A DNA stretch of 64,000 nt, from contig NZ_JAGGKV010000015.1 of NCBI RefSeq assembly GCF_017874035.1, positions 62,001 through 126,000 on the forward strand. Reading direction: 5' to 3'. The translations under genes and the position numbers were made by a program. Shown piece by piece: positions 26,701 to 34,467 of the stretch. The notes beneath the pieces are model-generated. The model ran no database searches. It was given only the letters and a program-made list of their open reading frames with translations, and was not told where the DNA came from. This DNA comes from Paenibacillus aceris (GTDB lineage Bacteria; Bacillota; Bacilli; Paenibacillales; NBRC-103111). Position 1 is the stretch's first letter. Each line of letters opens with the position of its first letter.

Positions 26701-27337
26701 CGTAGGGGAGCTTGGTACCTTGGTCCAGTTCCTCGACGTACTTTATGAACTTAGCTTCCAGCTCGGTGTACAGGGCGTCGCTGATGATGCCGTCGGTCCC
26801 GAGGGAATTGGTTGGCTGCCAGGTTTCATGGTTGTACCCGTTGAGCTTGTCGACCCATCCGCTCAGATCTGTCACGCTGACTGGGGTCTTGTTGTTATGG
26901 GGCTCGCGGAAAGCCCTGAGCAAATCCATGTCGACAACGTACCAGTGCTGGCCTCCCGTACCGGGGATAACCATGTTAGCCGCGTTCAGATTGGTGCCTG
27001 GGCCAAATCTATTGCCTCGGTACATGAAATGCGCGAGCGGCACAGGAACCGGGGCCGGCTTCATCGGAATATACTGCACGGCGCCCCTATTCGCCTGCCC
27101 CGAACTTCCCGCCAAGGCCGACAACATAGGTACGGACATACCTTGTCTCAACCCCTCAACGCCGTTGATGACCGGCGCAACCTCATAGATGGAAGTTATG
27201 AGTCCATCCGGGTCGCTGTAGTTAGATGGAGTGACGTTTTCTTTCACAATGCCGGGGTTTGTCTCGTAGTTGCTCTCGGGCTGTACATCCCGGGGAGTGA
27301 TGGTGGTGATCTTCACAAAGTCAGCGTCACCGTCCAC
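23771..27337 (-). CDS. Rhamnogalacturonan lyase (PL11-like) with cohesin, FIVAR and dockerin modules; 5'-truncated
   Basis: Cleaves the rhamnogalacturonan I backbone of pectin outside the cell. The catalytic region shows the PL11 hallmarks VGDFDGDGEYEIVVKW, DLDGDGRDEIVMKA, FGDWREELILRASN and LMHDPMYR. It is followed by a cohesin-like domain (about 905-1040), a FIVAR helix pair (about 1050-1120) and a type I dockerin with two DxNxDxxxxxxD-type loops. The protein lacks a signal peptide and the roughly 70-100 N-terminal residues (ARQME..RGLVAV region) seen in family members. The best start is GTG 27337; the frame is open further to 27430 but without the missing domain. It is GC-rich next to an A/T-rich flank, suggesting a rearranged, possibly non-secreted remnant. 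Confidence 0.85.
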   Translation of the reverse strand: MDGDADFVKITTITPRDVQPESNYETNPGIVKENVTPSNYSDPDGLITSIYEVAPVINGVEGLRQGMSVPMLSALAGSSGQANRGAVQYIPMKPAPVPVPLAHFMYRGNRFGPGTNLNAANMVIPGTGGQHWYVVDMDLLRAFREPHNNKTPVSVTDLSGWVDKLNGYNHETWQPTNSLGTDGIISDALYTELEAKFIKYVEELDQGTKLPYAKTSTGAIYTSQSSAYSTHDMTVGDFDGDGEYEIVVKWRSTQQDPMYSEPIFSGSNNLTAPEYIDVYKLDGTLLFRIDMGYNVRAANDHETTLFSEDFDGDGKAELMLKTALGTRIGNWDEESQSVIYPDTLNTVVGGEDGLKATTDKFKEYFATGNEQALDTYWSLLNSFTISYRSPIAGGGNDGVNDPTIKRWIKTYHVGPIGPAKDDQEFFSAYKWDDEAGKGVLVDSAKYPFPYKGSVDGENWAMTPESQRGNFSYLAFPGAGAGSSSSDYKAQIMAEKEAYWLEHPWKAAVWGDAQGNRANRYLGVVAALDGVNKYAVSQRGYYARTTFAAYNIVNGKVKLQASFDSADPRYWALGGTSYDYQNRGNHQTQTADLDGDGRDEIVMKAMVLGLNADKTMILPKVLNGDIMPTIEGQNSIPPVADSFEFATDAVRNNPLNVWAPLRHGDRSALLPVSKDNNIRMWSGSEEHILDDIRNGKQYGWLPGPEAHDPMKGKRLNEQGEIVNENSLIFGVYAGTDAEGAVAGNFSNRWPGAQGYSQNGARSMITGELLNGSRNLGSGQNAIWFGSGLTAMAVSSATISTVNDMTFATTPYLATGLTSTGNKSTPTLKADMFGDWREELILRASNNRLAIVTTLSPTEYGIRTLMHDPMYRNGVANKNTGYDQMGFASFYLGDEAKLPSMRTDIAIPTMAPNAQSKIKLTGPTAVQPGETFELIYRGKDLESGIMAQDLTFEFDPTMLELISDPVTMADGQFVIADHKQVGGKLRVLGVHLGVKQTDPNGYLLKLSLRAKQDSEGNTSILLSRLVTADANGVETTLGGTSHSLRIQQQAVVDKSALNALIADAQARHDQASEGSGVGNYPEGSKAALQAVIDQAKSVANNSAADQAAVDQAAAQLQTALQTFLNSVIKPIGGDFNNDNKISIGDLALAVQAYGKSSADSDWSSWQQFDLSGDGKVDIQDLAILATKILN

Positions 27338-28161
27338 CCTCCCATGTCTCAGGGCATCAGTGTGCCTACATTCTTTCGTTCGGTCTAGACATAAGGCAGA
27401 GGATAGCGAAGCTCCTTTAGGGACTCTCGGTCAAATGGTGAAAGTATTGCCAGCTTCTCCGTGTTTTCTTGTTGCCTAGGTCTTATTAAGGAGATATAGG
27501 GCCCAATGCAATCTCTATGAGATTAGGAATATCTCTCATCATTCGCTGTGCTTCAAACGCTTTGTGCTTAGTGCTGATTCGATGTAACATACTTTTAATA
27601 GATTGCCGCATAGAACACGATGAACTGCTTCATGCATAAAGGATTAACCTTATGGTTTGTATAATACTCATGTAACCTTTTTAAAGGCTTCGTTGCGGAG
27701 AATCATCGGCATCATCCTCGGAATAGGAGAGCTCGCAGCATTTCCTGTTTGGAGATGCGTTTTTACCCTTTATACAGACCGGAGGAATTTTCACCTCCGC
27801 TAATAGGTCAACAAACGTTGTATCTCTCCAAGTTGGTACCGTTGATAGCCATTCATACTCTACAGATTTGCAACCATTCGATTCACCCTCCCTTATTCCT
27901 GTTCGTCGTAAACCACCAGAATCGCTGCGATATCCAGGTAATCCCACCTTACACTACGAACAGGTCAAGGGGTAGGTTAAAAATCATACCTATTTGTTCA
28001 AAAATCAGAGGTGTTAGTCCGCGCGTTTTAAAAAGGGACGGATTCGGAGGAATCGCGCGAATGTATCCAACGTTCCGAACACGGAACATCGCAGAACCTG
28101 AATAAGTAAGGAAGGTTTCTTTCGGATAACATTATTGTGCATTAATCTGCCCGTAACAATG
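27338..28161. other. Non-coding or decayed stretch upstream of the truncated lyase
   Basis: No convincing gene. The open frame 27681-27947 (minus) has a GTG start without a ribosome binding site and low-complexity, arginine-rich content, so I reject it. No signal peptide or RGLVAV motif of the missing lyase N-terminus is found in any frame I checked. I see no transposase, intron or inverted-repeat ends that would explain the break. Confidence 0.5.
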
Positions 28162-28196
28162 AAAAAGAGGAGCTGCATCGCTGCAAACTCCTCTTT
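28162..28196 (-). terminator. Intrinsic terminator of the prolyl-4-hydroxylase gene
   Basis: AAAGAGGAG...CTCCTCTTT with an inner GCTGCAT/GCTGCAA part; followed on the minus strand by TTTC. Confidence 0.8.
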
Positions 28197-28202
28197 CGTT
28201 CT

Positions 28203-28841
28203 TTAATTGTTTCGATGTCTTTGTCTTCTCATCCACTGGGTTGCTACCCATTTTTCCCCGACTTCTACGGGATTTCCTGCATGTAATGTTAGTTCATTTA
28301 AACGATTATCGTTATAAAAATATTCAAAATAGACGGCACTGCCTTTTTTCGGAGTTACTGCTAAACGAAGCGAAGGGAAATACGTTTCACCGCCTTTTTC
28401 CACGTCATTTAAATACATCACCAGTGTGCTGATGCGATTGTTTACAACATTTCCGGATGTAAAATAGTCGAAATGAGGATGATACTGTTCCCCAGCTTTA
28501 TAATGTAAAATTTGCAGCGGCTCAGCATGTGAAACCGGTATATTCATCAGTTCAGAAACTCTCGTCTCAATTTTTTGAATCAATTCATTTTCGCTTTCCT
28601 CAAGAAACATGTTGCTGTTTGTTCTAATATTGCTTACTACGCGAGATTTGCCGATTTTAGCTCGCTGCATTCTGTTATTAGTTAAGTTAATCAAAGCGTC
28701 ACATTCTGTGTAGCTTAATACATTGTCCAAAATTAAAATGAGCGGTTCATCCATTTTGCCGACAATCTGAATCTCTTTATCTTTAGTAATAATTTTGTTT
28801 CCAAATGAATTGAAGATCGTCTGCTCTATAATGGCCATCAT
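28203..28841 (-). CDS. 2-oxoglutarate/Fe(II) dioxygenase, prolyl 4-hydroxylase type
   Basis: About 212 residues. Hydroxylates proline or related residues using 2-oxoglutarate and O2. The iron ligands are visible as HPHFDYF (HxD) and a distal His in LTLHAGNPV, with Lys in EKWVATQW to bind 2-oxoglutarate. The RMQRAKIGKS and RTNSNMFLEE stretches are typical of Bacillus P4H. The start chosen is ATG 28841, 5 nt after GGAGG; the upstream ATG of the frame overlaps that site. Natural substrates of bacterial homologues include collagen-like proteins and translation factors; none is identifiable here. Confidence 0.92.
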   Translation of the reverse strand: MMAIIEQTIFNSFGNKIITKDKEIQIVGKMDEPLILILDNVLSYTECDALINLTNNRMQRAKIGKSRVVSNIRTNSNMFLEESENELIQKIETRVSELMNIPVSHAEPLQILHYKAGEQYHPHFDYFTSGNVVNNRISTLVMYLNDVEKGGETYFPSLRLAVTPKKGSAVYFEYFYNDNRLNELTLHAGNPVEVGEKWVATQWMRRQRHRNN

Positions 28842-29038
28842 TGCATCCTCCATTATTAATTACTGAGGAAGTAATCTACATTATGTCAGTTAATTTTAAC
28901 AGTTCTTCGTGGATCAGAAGTTCCTCATATTTGATAAAAATTATTCTATTGCACTTTTTTTTAGAACAAGCGAGATTTTTCTACTATTCATCTTCGTGCT
29001 ATATGTACTCTCAGCAATTGAGTGTTAACTCCAAACAT

Positions 29039-29081
29039 AAAAACACCGCCTGGAGCATACAGCCCACGTGGCGATGTTTTT
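29039..29081 (-). terminator. Intrinsic terminator of the small membrane protein gene
   Basis: AAAAACACCGCC pairs with GGCGATGTTTTT (29070-29081); on the minus strand it ends in T5. The rest of 28842-29167 is A/T-rich with no recognisable gene. Confidence 0.8.
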
Positions 29082-29167
29082 GGCAAAACCTGAATCTACA
29101 ACAAATAAGTTTGAAGTATTTCTTACATTCCATACACATTGTCATTCAACTATCGTTCAGTTTTAGT

Positions 29168-29419
29168 TCAATCAACGTTATCTTTCTGAGCCCTTTGGGG
29201 TTCTCTAAATGAACCGAAAATGCCAGTAATAAGTCCAATTAATCCAAAAGTAAATCCATATCCAGAAGAACCTTCAAAAGCCAACAAAACGATTACTCCG
29301 AATAGTATAATATGTAAACCAAAAAGTTGAACTTGAAGAGCACTAGGATTGCTAAAGTCCAATAATACACACACATAAAAGATTGCAATAACTATTATTG
29401 TTAGAATGATTAAACACAA
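29168..29419 (-). CDS. Small membrane protein (about three TM segments)
   Basis: An 83-residue hydrophobic protein: LIILTIIVIAIFYVCVLL, LFGLHIILFGVIVLLAFEG and GFTFGLIGLITGIFG are likely membrane segments, then a charged tail FREPQRAQKDNVD. TTG 29419 has GGAAG about 9 nt upstream; the frame extends further without a better start. The good terminator downstream supports a real gene. Family and function not recognised. Confidence 0.55.
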   Translation of the reverse strand: MCLIILTIIVIAIFYVCVLLDFSNPSALQVQLFGLHIILFGVIVLLAFEGSSGYGFTFGLIGLITGIFGSFREPQRAQKDNVD

Positions 29420-29737
29420 TAATCCATGCTTCCAAGTATTGTAAGTTCCGTCATCCTGCCCAATATCTTAATTATAAAAAGAGCAGTTGCCGCGGCAAAC
29501 AAAAAAGCCGCTACTTTCGCGGCCTTTAATGAGCTAATCTTCTTGTCACCCTTTACCCATTAGCTTGCAAGCGGCAGCTCCTATTTTTTGCTGCAAAAGT
29601 AATGGGCAGAATTAGATAATAAAGGATATTATGAGGCTTTAGCTATATATACATATATATCCAATGCATGTTATTGTTGGAACAAACATAGAAGAAATGA
29701 CGCAACGTAAACATTTTCATCCAATAAGGAGTAATTT
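29420..29737. other. Gene-poor stretch with remnant frame and hairpin
   Basis: The minus strand at about 29452-29500 encodes FAAATALFIIKILGRM without a start, a relative of the fragment near 20,400. AAAGCCGC-TACTTTC-GCGGCCTTT (29501-29527) is a short terminator-like hairpin. The remainder is A/T-rich leader of the next gene. Confidence 0.5.
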
Positions 29738-30541
29738 GTGAACAATTCGAGATTATCGCAACTGTTACTTACAAAATTCAATCATTTTCATATTTTTCTT
29801 ATTATTACCTTTATATTGCTTGTTTCATTAATTAGTTATTATCAAAACGAGTCTAAATTTCCCCGTCATTATCATTATGAAAAACAGAAAGCTTCAAACG
29901 ATGTCATATTGCATACAATTAGGACTACCCCGGATAATATCCGACTTCAGGCAATTGATACGAATGTAACCAAAACTCCATATTATGGAATTAACGGGGG
30001 ATTCTTCTGGGAAGGGGCTCTGTTAAGCATTGCGGTTATTAACGATCAACCTCTAAAAGGATTGCCTGGTGATTACGGTTCTGGATGGTACAACACTGGC
30101 ATTGACACTAACTTAAAACGTGGAACACTCGTTTGGGATGACATCACTAAACGCTTCTCGATTCAAGTAGTCACGCATGCTGGAGAGTTGACTGTAACGG
30201 ATAAGTATCATTATTGGGCTCAAGGTGGTGTCAGTATGAGGCTTAACGATAGCTTTGGTTGGGAGAATGATATGATTTTAGAGGAGATGCCTGCATATAA
30301 CGAAAGTCGTATGCGTACGGCAATTGTATATGATAATCTAGAGAATATGTATATGATTGTTACACCTACATACTGTACGATAGCAGAGTTCCGAACAGCC
30401 ATTCTAGAAACGTTAGGCAACCGAAGATTGGTAGACGGCATCTATTTGGACGGAGATGGTTCCTCCCAAATGCTGTGTCGCTATGTCCGGTTGAATGGAG
30501 ATCAACGCCAAGTCTATCAGATGCTAACCCTAATCCAATAA
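29738..30541 (+). CDS. Phosphodiester glycosidase (NAGPA-like) family membrane-anchored protein
   Basis: A 267-residue protein with one N-terminal membrane anchor (FHIFLIITFILLVSLISYY) and an extracytoplasmic NAGPA-type domain. Recognisable elements are YYGINGGFFWEGA, the middle WAQGGVSMRL and VDGIYLDGDGSSQM. The family includes the human uncovering enzyme and bacterial proteins linked to exopolysaccharide or wall polymer processing, removing sugars linked through phosphodiesters. GTG 29738 follows AAGGAG with 6-nt spacing. Substrate unknown; single gene followed by a hairpin terminator. Confidence 0.82.
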   Translation: MNNSRLSQLLLTKFNHFHIFLIITFILLVSLISYYQNESKFPRHYHYEKQKASNDVILHTIRTTPDNIRLQAIDTNVTKTPYYGINGGFFWEGALLSIAVINDQPLKGLPGDYGSGWYNTGIDTNLKRGTLVWDDITKRFSIQVVTHAGELTVTDKYHYWAQGGVSMRLNDSFGWENDMILEEMPAYNESRMRTAIVYDNLENMYMIVTPTYCTIAEFRTAILETLGNRRLVDGIYLDGDGSSQMLCRYVRLNGDQRQVYQMLTLIQ

Positions 30542-30582
30542 TGCGATCCCGATAGCACTAATCTCCCGTTATTTCAAAGGAA

Positions 30583-30612
30583 ACGGCAGCCGATCGTCTG
30601 GCCGGCTGCCGT
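30583..30612. terminator. GC-rich terminator-like hairpin
   Basis: ACGGCAGCCG pairs with CGGCTGCCGT. The same GGCAGCC/GGCTGCC arm design recurs at 33305 and, degenerate, at 52931 and 20112. Confidence 0.65.
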
Positions 30613-30676
30613 CGTGTCTTCATTCCCCAGAATTACGCTTCGTAATCCATAATGGCTTCATTCAATTTTGATTTCC

Positions 30677-31249
30677 CTACAATTCCTTATGTTTATAACC
30701 GTCAACTATTAAATCTAACTTTCCTGTTTCCGGGTCGATTACAAGGCCATGAACTGGAATGTTTTTTGGCAGAAGGGGATGGTTCTTGACCGTTTGCACG
30801 CTTCCTTTGACGGAATCCTCAACACTATCGAAACCGTGTAGCCATTTTCGCAAATTAATTCCGGAACTTTCAAGGGTGTCGATAGTTTCGGAAGATATGC
30901 CGTTCTCCTTCATTTTATTAATGGTTTCGCCAGGGTCAATACAGCTCATCCCGCAATCATGATGACCGACCACAAACACTTCATCGGCATTTAATTCATA
31001 TACAGCGACAATAACGCTACGCATAACGCTGCCAAATGGATGCAAAACAATCGCTCCAGCATCTTTAATGATTTTGGAATTTCCATCCTTTATATTTAAT
31101 GCTCGGGGAAGGAGGTCGGTAAGCCTGGAGTCCATACAAGTTACAACAACCATCTTTCTATCTTTGAATCTAGATGCTTTATATTTTTCATATTCCTTCT
31201 TCTCTACAAACTCCGAGTTAAAGTGTAACATATCATAAAGTCGGTCCAA
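30677..31249 (-). CDS. Beta-class carbonic anhydrase
   Basis: Interconverts CO2 and bicarbonate. About 190 residues; zinc ligands Cys38 (TCMDSR, with the Asp/Arg dyad), His96 and Cys99 (VGHHDCGM), numbered from the chosen start. The type is that of Bacillota single-domain enzymes like B. subtilis YtiB. The frame begins at GTG 31258, but that codon overlaps the ribosome binding site GAGGTG; TTG 31249, 8 nt further, is preferred. Bicarbonate supply for biotin carboxylases such as the one at 40511 is a general link, not an operon link. Confidence 0.93.
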   Translation of the reverse strand: MDRLYDMLHFNSEFVEKKEYEKYKASRFKDRKMVVVTCMDSRLTDLLPRALNIKDGNSKIIKDAGAIVLHPFGSVMRSVIVAVYELNADEVFVVGHHDCGMSCIDPGETINKMKENGISSETIDTLESSGINLRKWLHGFDSVEDSVKGSVQTVKNHPLLPKNIPVHGLVIDPETGKLDLIVDGYKHKEL

Positions 31250-31336
31250 GCTTCTCACCTCAATTTCTTTTTGGATATCTTATCATCTTATCATAACCTA
31301 CTAAGCACCCTCAACATGCCAAACCGTTTTCTCCTA

Positions 31337-32200
31337 CTAATCCATTACTTTCATTTCGCGAGTGCCTTTACTATTTACAACCCATATGCCTGCCAATACA
31401 AGCAGAATTCCTGCCAACGTCACTATTTTTAAGCTTTCTTTCAAGAATAGGTATCCTGAAATGACACCCACGACGGGCACAAGCAGTAAAAATATCGATG
31501 CTTTGCTTGCTTCTGTACGACTCAAAATATGATTCCACATCACAAACGCCAAGGCGGAGGCAACAATTCCTGCAAACAGAATATAAACGACCGGCATGAA
31601 TCCCCAATGCAATTCCCCGTGCTCAAAGGAAAAAGAAAACAACAATAATCCCACCGCTCCAATCGTCATTTGCCATGTGGTGTATGGAACGTTGTCACAA
31701 TGCTTTAATTTCAATTTAAATATCAAGTTCGCCGCAGCCCAAGAAATCGCGGAGCTTAAAGCCAATAACACAGCCAAGAAGGAACCACCCAATTGAATGT
31801 TCATAGAGATAAATAATCCGACTAGGCCTAGCACTATTCCGACCGTTTTTCTTGTCGTCAGCTGTTCTCCTGGAATCCATCTATGTGCCATAACTGATAG
31901 AAAAAGTGGCATACTGTAAGTCAGAACAGAGGTAAGTCCTGCACTGACATAATTAAGCGAGATTTGAATGGCAATGTTAAAATAGGTGGTTTGGAGCAGC
32001 CCGCAGAGTATGTACCACTTCAAATCCGATTTATTGGGCAAAGGGATTTTTTTCATAAAGCTCACGAAAAGGAGCACCACGGCTCCGGTCAAAAATCGCA
32101 GTGCGGCAAACAGGACTGGAGGAAACGCGCCATTTCCTAATTTCATGATCACAAAATTAAATCCCCATACAAGACACAACATAGCCATCGAAGCTTTCAT
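31337..32200 (-). CDS. EamA/DMT-family transporter
   Basis: A 287-residue inner-membrane protein with about ten helices in two EamA repeats, the first ending near VGLFISMN and the second near AGIWVVNSKG. LVWGFNFVIMK and PVVGVISGYLFLKE are family signatures. Members export amino acids or other metabolites, or drugs; the substrate is not readable. It is divergent from the LysR gene at 32345 with 144 bp between, the standard arrangement of a LysR regulator and its target transporter. ATG 32200 with AGAGGG 9 nt upstream. Confidence 0.88.
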   Translation of the reverse strand: MKASMAMLCLVWGFNFVIMKLGNGAFPPVLFAALRFLTGAVVLLFVSFMKKIPLPNKSDLKWYILCGLLQTTYFNIAIQISLNYVSAGLTSVLTYSMPLFLSVMAHRWIPGEQLTTRKTVGIVLGLVGLFISMNIQLGGSFLAVLLALSSAISWAAANLIFKLKLKHCDNVPYTTWQMTIGAVGLLLFSFSFEHGELHWGFMPVVYILFAGIVASALAFVMWNHILSRTEASKASIFLLLVPVVGVISGYLFLKESLKIVTLAGILLVLAGIWVVNSKGTREMKVMD

Positions 32201-32344
32201 ACGAAATGACCCTCTCTTTGATATTCGTGTTCTTCGAATTTTTATACCTTGCTAACGACACTTTACAACGAAATTGAATTATCGTCTAATATATAAATAT
32301 CGTAGCTTTAAGTCGAAAAACATCTTAATGAGGAGGAGTCATAT

Positions 32345-33247
32345 TTGGAACTGCGTCAGATTGAATATTTTATTGCCGTTGCGGAAGAGTTGCACTTTGG
32401 ACGTGCGGCAAAGCGCCTACAGATGACACAACCGCCTCTAAGCCAACAGATCTTGCAGCTTGAAAAAGAACTTGGAGTCATGTTGTTCGAGAGATCAAAA
32501 CGGCATGTAGAGCTAACAAATGCTGGAAAGGTCTTCTTGCAAGAGTCCCTCCATGCCCTGACTCAATTAGAACAAGCAAAGGCGGCGGCCCAAAGGGCTC
32601 AGATGGGAATGCTCGGTCGCTTAGTGCTAGGCTTTGTCGGGTCTGCTACATTTGATATTCTTCCAAATCTTGTTCGGGCGTTTCAGGATCAGTATCCGTA
32701 TGTAGATTTGGTTCTTCACGAGATGCCCACTCCAATGCAAATTGAGGCATTTCGCAGAAAGGACATCGACATCGGCTTTGTAAGAACTCCTGTCGTCGAT
32801 CGACTCCTATCACTCTTGTCCGTTCATCAAGAGACATGTATCGCGGTCGTCCCGAAACTGCATCCACTGGCACAACGCTCTTCCGTATCGATGGGCGATC
32901 TTAGCGCAGAACGATTTATACTAGTAGAGCGGGAGGTTTGGCCGAGCTGGTATGACGATATAGTCACGAAATGTCGTGAAGCCGGTTTTAGCCCGATCAT
33001 CCGTCAAAACGTGAAAGAAATACAAACCGTCGTCGGGTTGGTTGCAGCGGGACTGGGTATAAGTATCGTACCCAGCTCAACGGCGAATTTACATGCCCGG
33101 GACGTCGCGTACGTGAACATAGAGGGAAATGCCCCGCGCGTAGATATGAGTATCGCCTGGCGAACGGATAACAACTCTCCCATCGTTAAACAATTTCTCG
33201 AGACAGCAGTACGACTCACCGGATGCGACTTTACACAAAACAGCTAA
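32345..33247 (+). CDS. LysR-family transcriptional regulator
   Basis: A 300-residue regulator: winged helix at residues 1-60 (ELRQIEYFIAVAEELHFGRAAKRLQMTQ...LSQQILQLEKELG) and a two-lobed substrate-binding domain after about residue 90. TTG 32345 follows GAGGAGG by 8 nt. It resembles the BenM/CatM/AlsR-type group. Divergence from the EamA exporter suggests it controls that gene and itself from the shared intergenic region. The inducer is unknown. Confidence 0.92.
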   Translation: MELRQIEYFIAVAEELHFGRAAKRLQMTQPPLSQQILQLEKELGVMLFERSKRHVELTNAGKVFLQESLHALTQLEQAKAAAQRAQMGMLGRLVLGFVGSATFDILPNLVRAFQDQYPYVDLVLHEMPTPMQIEAFRRKDIDIGFVRTPVVDRLLSLLSVHQETCIAVVPKLHPLAQRSSVSMGDLSAERFILVEREVWPSWYDDIVTKCREAGFSPIIRQNVKEIQTVVGLVAAGLGISIVPSSTANLHARDVAYVNIEGNAPRVDMSIAWRTDNNSPIVKQFLETAVRLTGCDFTQNS

Positions 33248-33304
33248 GCTTTGACTCCCTCTCTAGTATGCGAGGTCATTACCTTCCATTGCCCGGTAAC
33301 GGGG

Positions 33305-33331
33305 AAAGGCAGCCGCTTGCCGGCTGCCTTT
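33305..33331. terminator. Terminator-like hairpin between two LysR genes
   Basis: AAAGGCAGCCG-CTTGC-CGGCTGCCTTT, A/T-flanked and usable in both directions. Confidence 0.8.
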
Positions 33332-33469
33332 AATCGTGTTTTATTCAGCTCTTGTTCTGCGTCAGTAGAGTCTCACATTTAGAAAAATGAATATAGTCCA
33401 TCTTCAAAGTACTTGTATTCCAGCTCACCTAAAATCTTTTCTCCATACTAATAATCAATTCTAAATTGT

Positions 33470-34348
33470 CTATTTGGACATGGCCTCGAAATATTCGACA
33501 ACGATCTCATGAAATTCCAGAGCTGCCGGCGATATATATCGACTCTTGTGCCACAATAATGCGATTTCCCGCACCACTTCGTGAGTCTCTACCTGGAGAT
33601 ATTTGATTTGTGCTCGTTCATTCCTAGCCGTGCTTGGTATGAAGGCTATGCCAATTTCGGCTTCCACCAGATTGACCAGCCTTGCCGGTTCATCCCCCTC
33701 GTACACATAATGAGGTACAAATCCAACCGATCTGCATACCGCGTCCATTAAATCGCGCGTACCGTAGCCGATCTTTACCCCGACAAACCATTCATCCTTT
33801 AGTTCGGTCAAGGATACGCTGTTTCGATCCGCCAGCCGATGCCCCTTTGGAACGGCGACAAGGATCGGGTCGATGAACACAATTTGGCATCCGATGTCAT
33901 CCCGTTCGATAGGAGGCGAGGACAAACAATAATCTACCTCACCTCTCTCCAGAAGCATAACCATTTCCTGTGTGGTCAGCATTTGCACATGAAATTGAAT
34001 ATTGGGCCGCTTTTTTCGATATTCCCGAAGAATGTCGGGTAATACGCTAGCGCTAGTCACCCCTAATTCAAGTGTGCCATGATCGGGGCTGGCTAAATCG
34101 CTAAGCTCCTGTTTCCCCTGTTCCAATTCGAATAAAGCCCTTTCTGCACGCCGAAGAAATCTTCTTCCGAACTCATTTAATTGCAGCTTCCTTCCTACTC
34201 GATCGAAAAGCGAGACCCCTAGATCTTCCTCCAGGCGTTGAATCGTTTTGCTTAATGACGATTGCGTAACGTGCAGACTCCGGGCAGCTTCGGTCACATG
34301 TTCCGAACGAGCTACCGCGAGAAAATAGCGCAGTTGAAGAAGTTCCAA
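33470..34348 (-). CDS. LysR-family transcriptional regulator, divergent from an MFS pump
   Basis: About 292 residues. N-terminal helix-turn-helix (LLQLRYFLAVARSEHVTEAARSLHVTQ..LSKTIQRLEEDLG) and a C-terminal effector domain. The start is taken as TTG 34348, giving the standard MELLQLRYF opening with GGAG 9 nt upstream; an ATG five codons earlier (34363) is also possible. It is divergent from the MFS gene at 34468, the likely target. Confidence 0.9.
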   Translation of the reverse strand: MELLQLRYFLAVARSEHVTEAARSLHVTQSSLSKTIQRLEEDLGVSLFDRVGRKLQLNEFGRRFLRRAERALFELEQGKQELSDLASPDHGTLELGVTSASVLPDILREYRKKRPNIQFHVQMLTTQEMVMLLERGEVDYCLSSPPIERDDIGCQIVFIDPILVAVPKGHRLADRNSVSLTELKDEWFVGVKIGYGTRDLMDAVCRSVGFVPHYVYEGDEPARLVNLVEAEIGIAFIPSTARNERAQIKYLQVETHEVVREIALLWHKSRYISPAALEFHEIVVEYFEAMSK

Positions 34349-34467
34349 TTTCGCACACTCCATTCATTCCTTCTAGTCAATGAGATTATAGCATGCAATG
34401 CGTTGGAATAAATAATTGGTTTCAAGTATGATGACAATAAGATCTTCTATAGAAAGGATTGAACATC

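Noticed and set aside
27681-27947. 88-codon open frame upstream of the lyase
   Set aside because: GTG start without a ribosome binding site, odd Arg/Ser-rich content and no recognisable motif.
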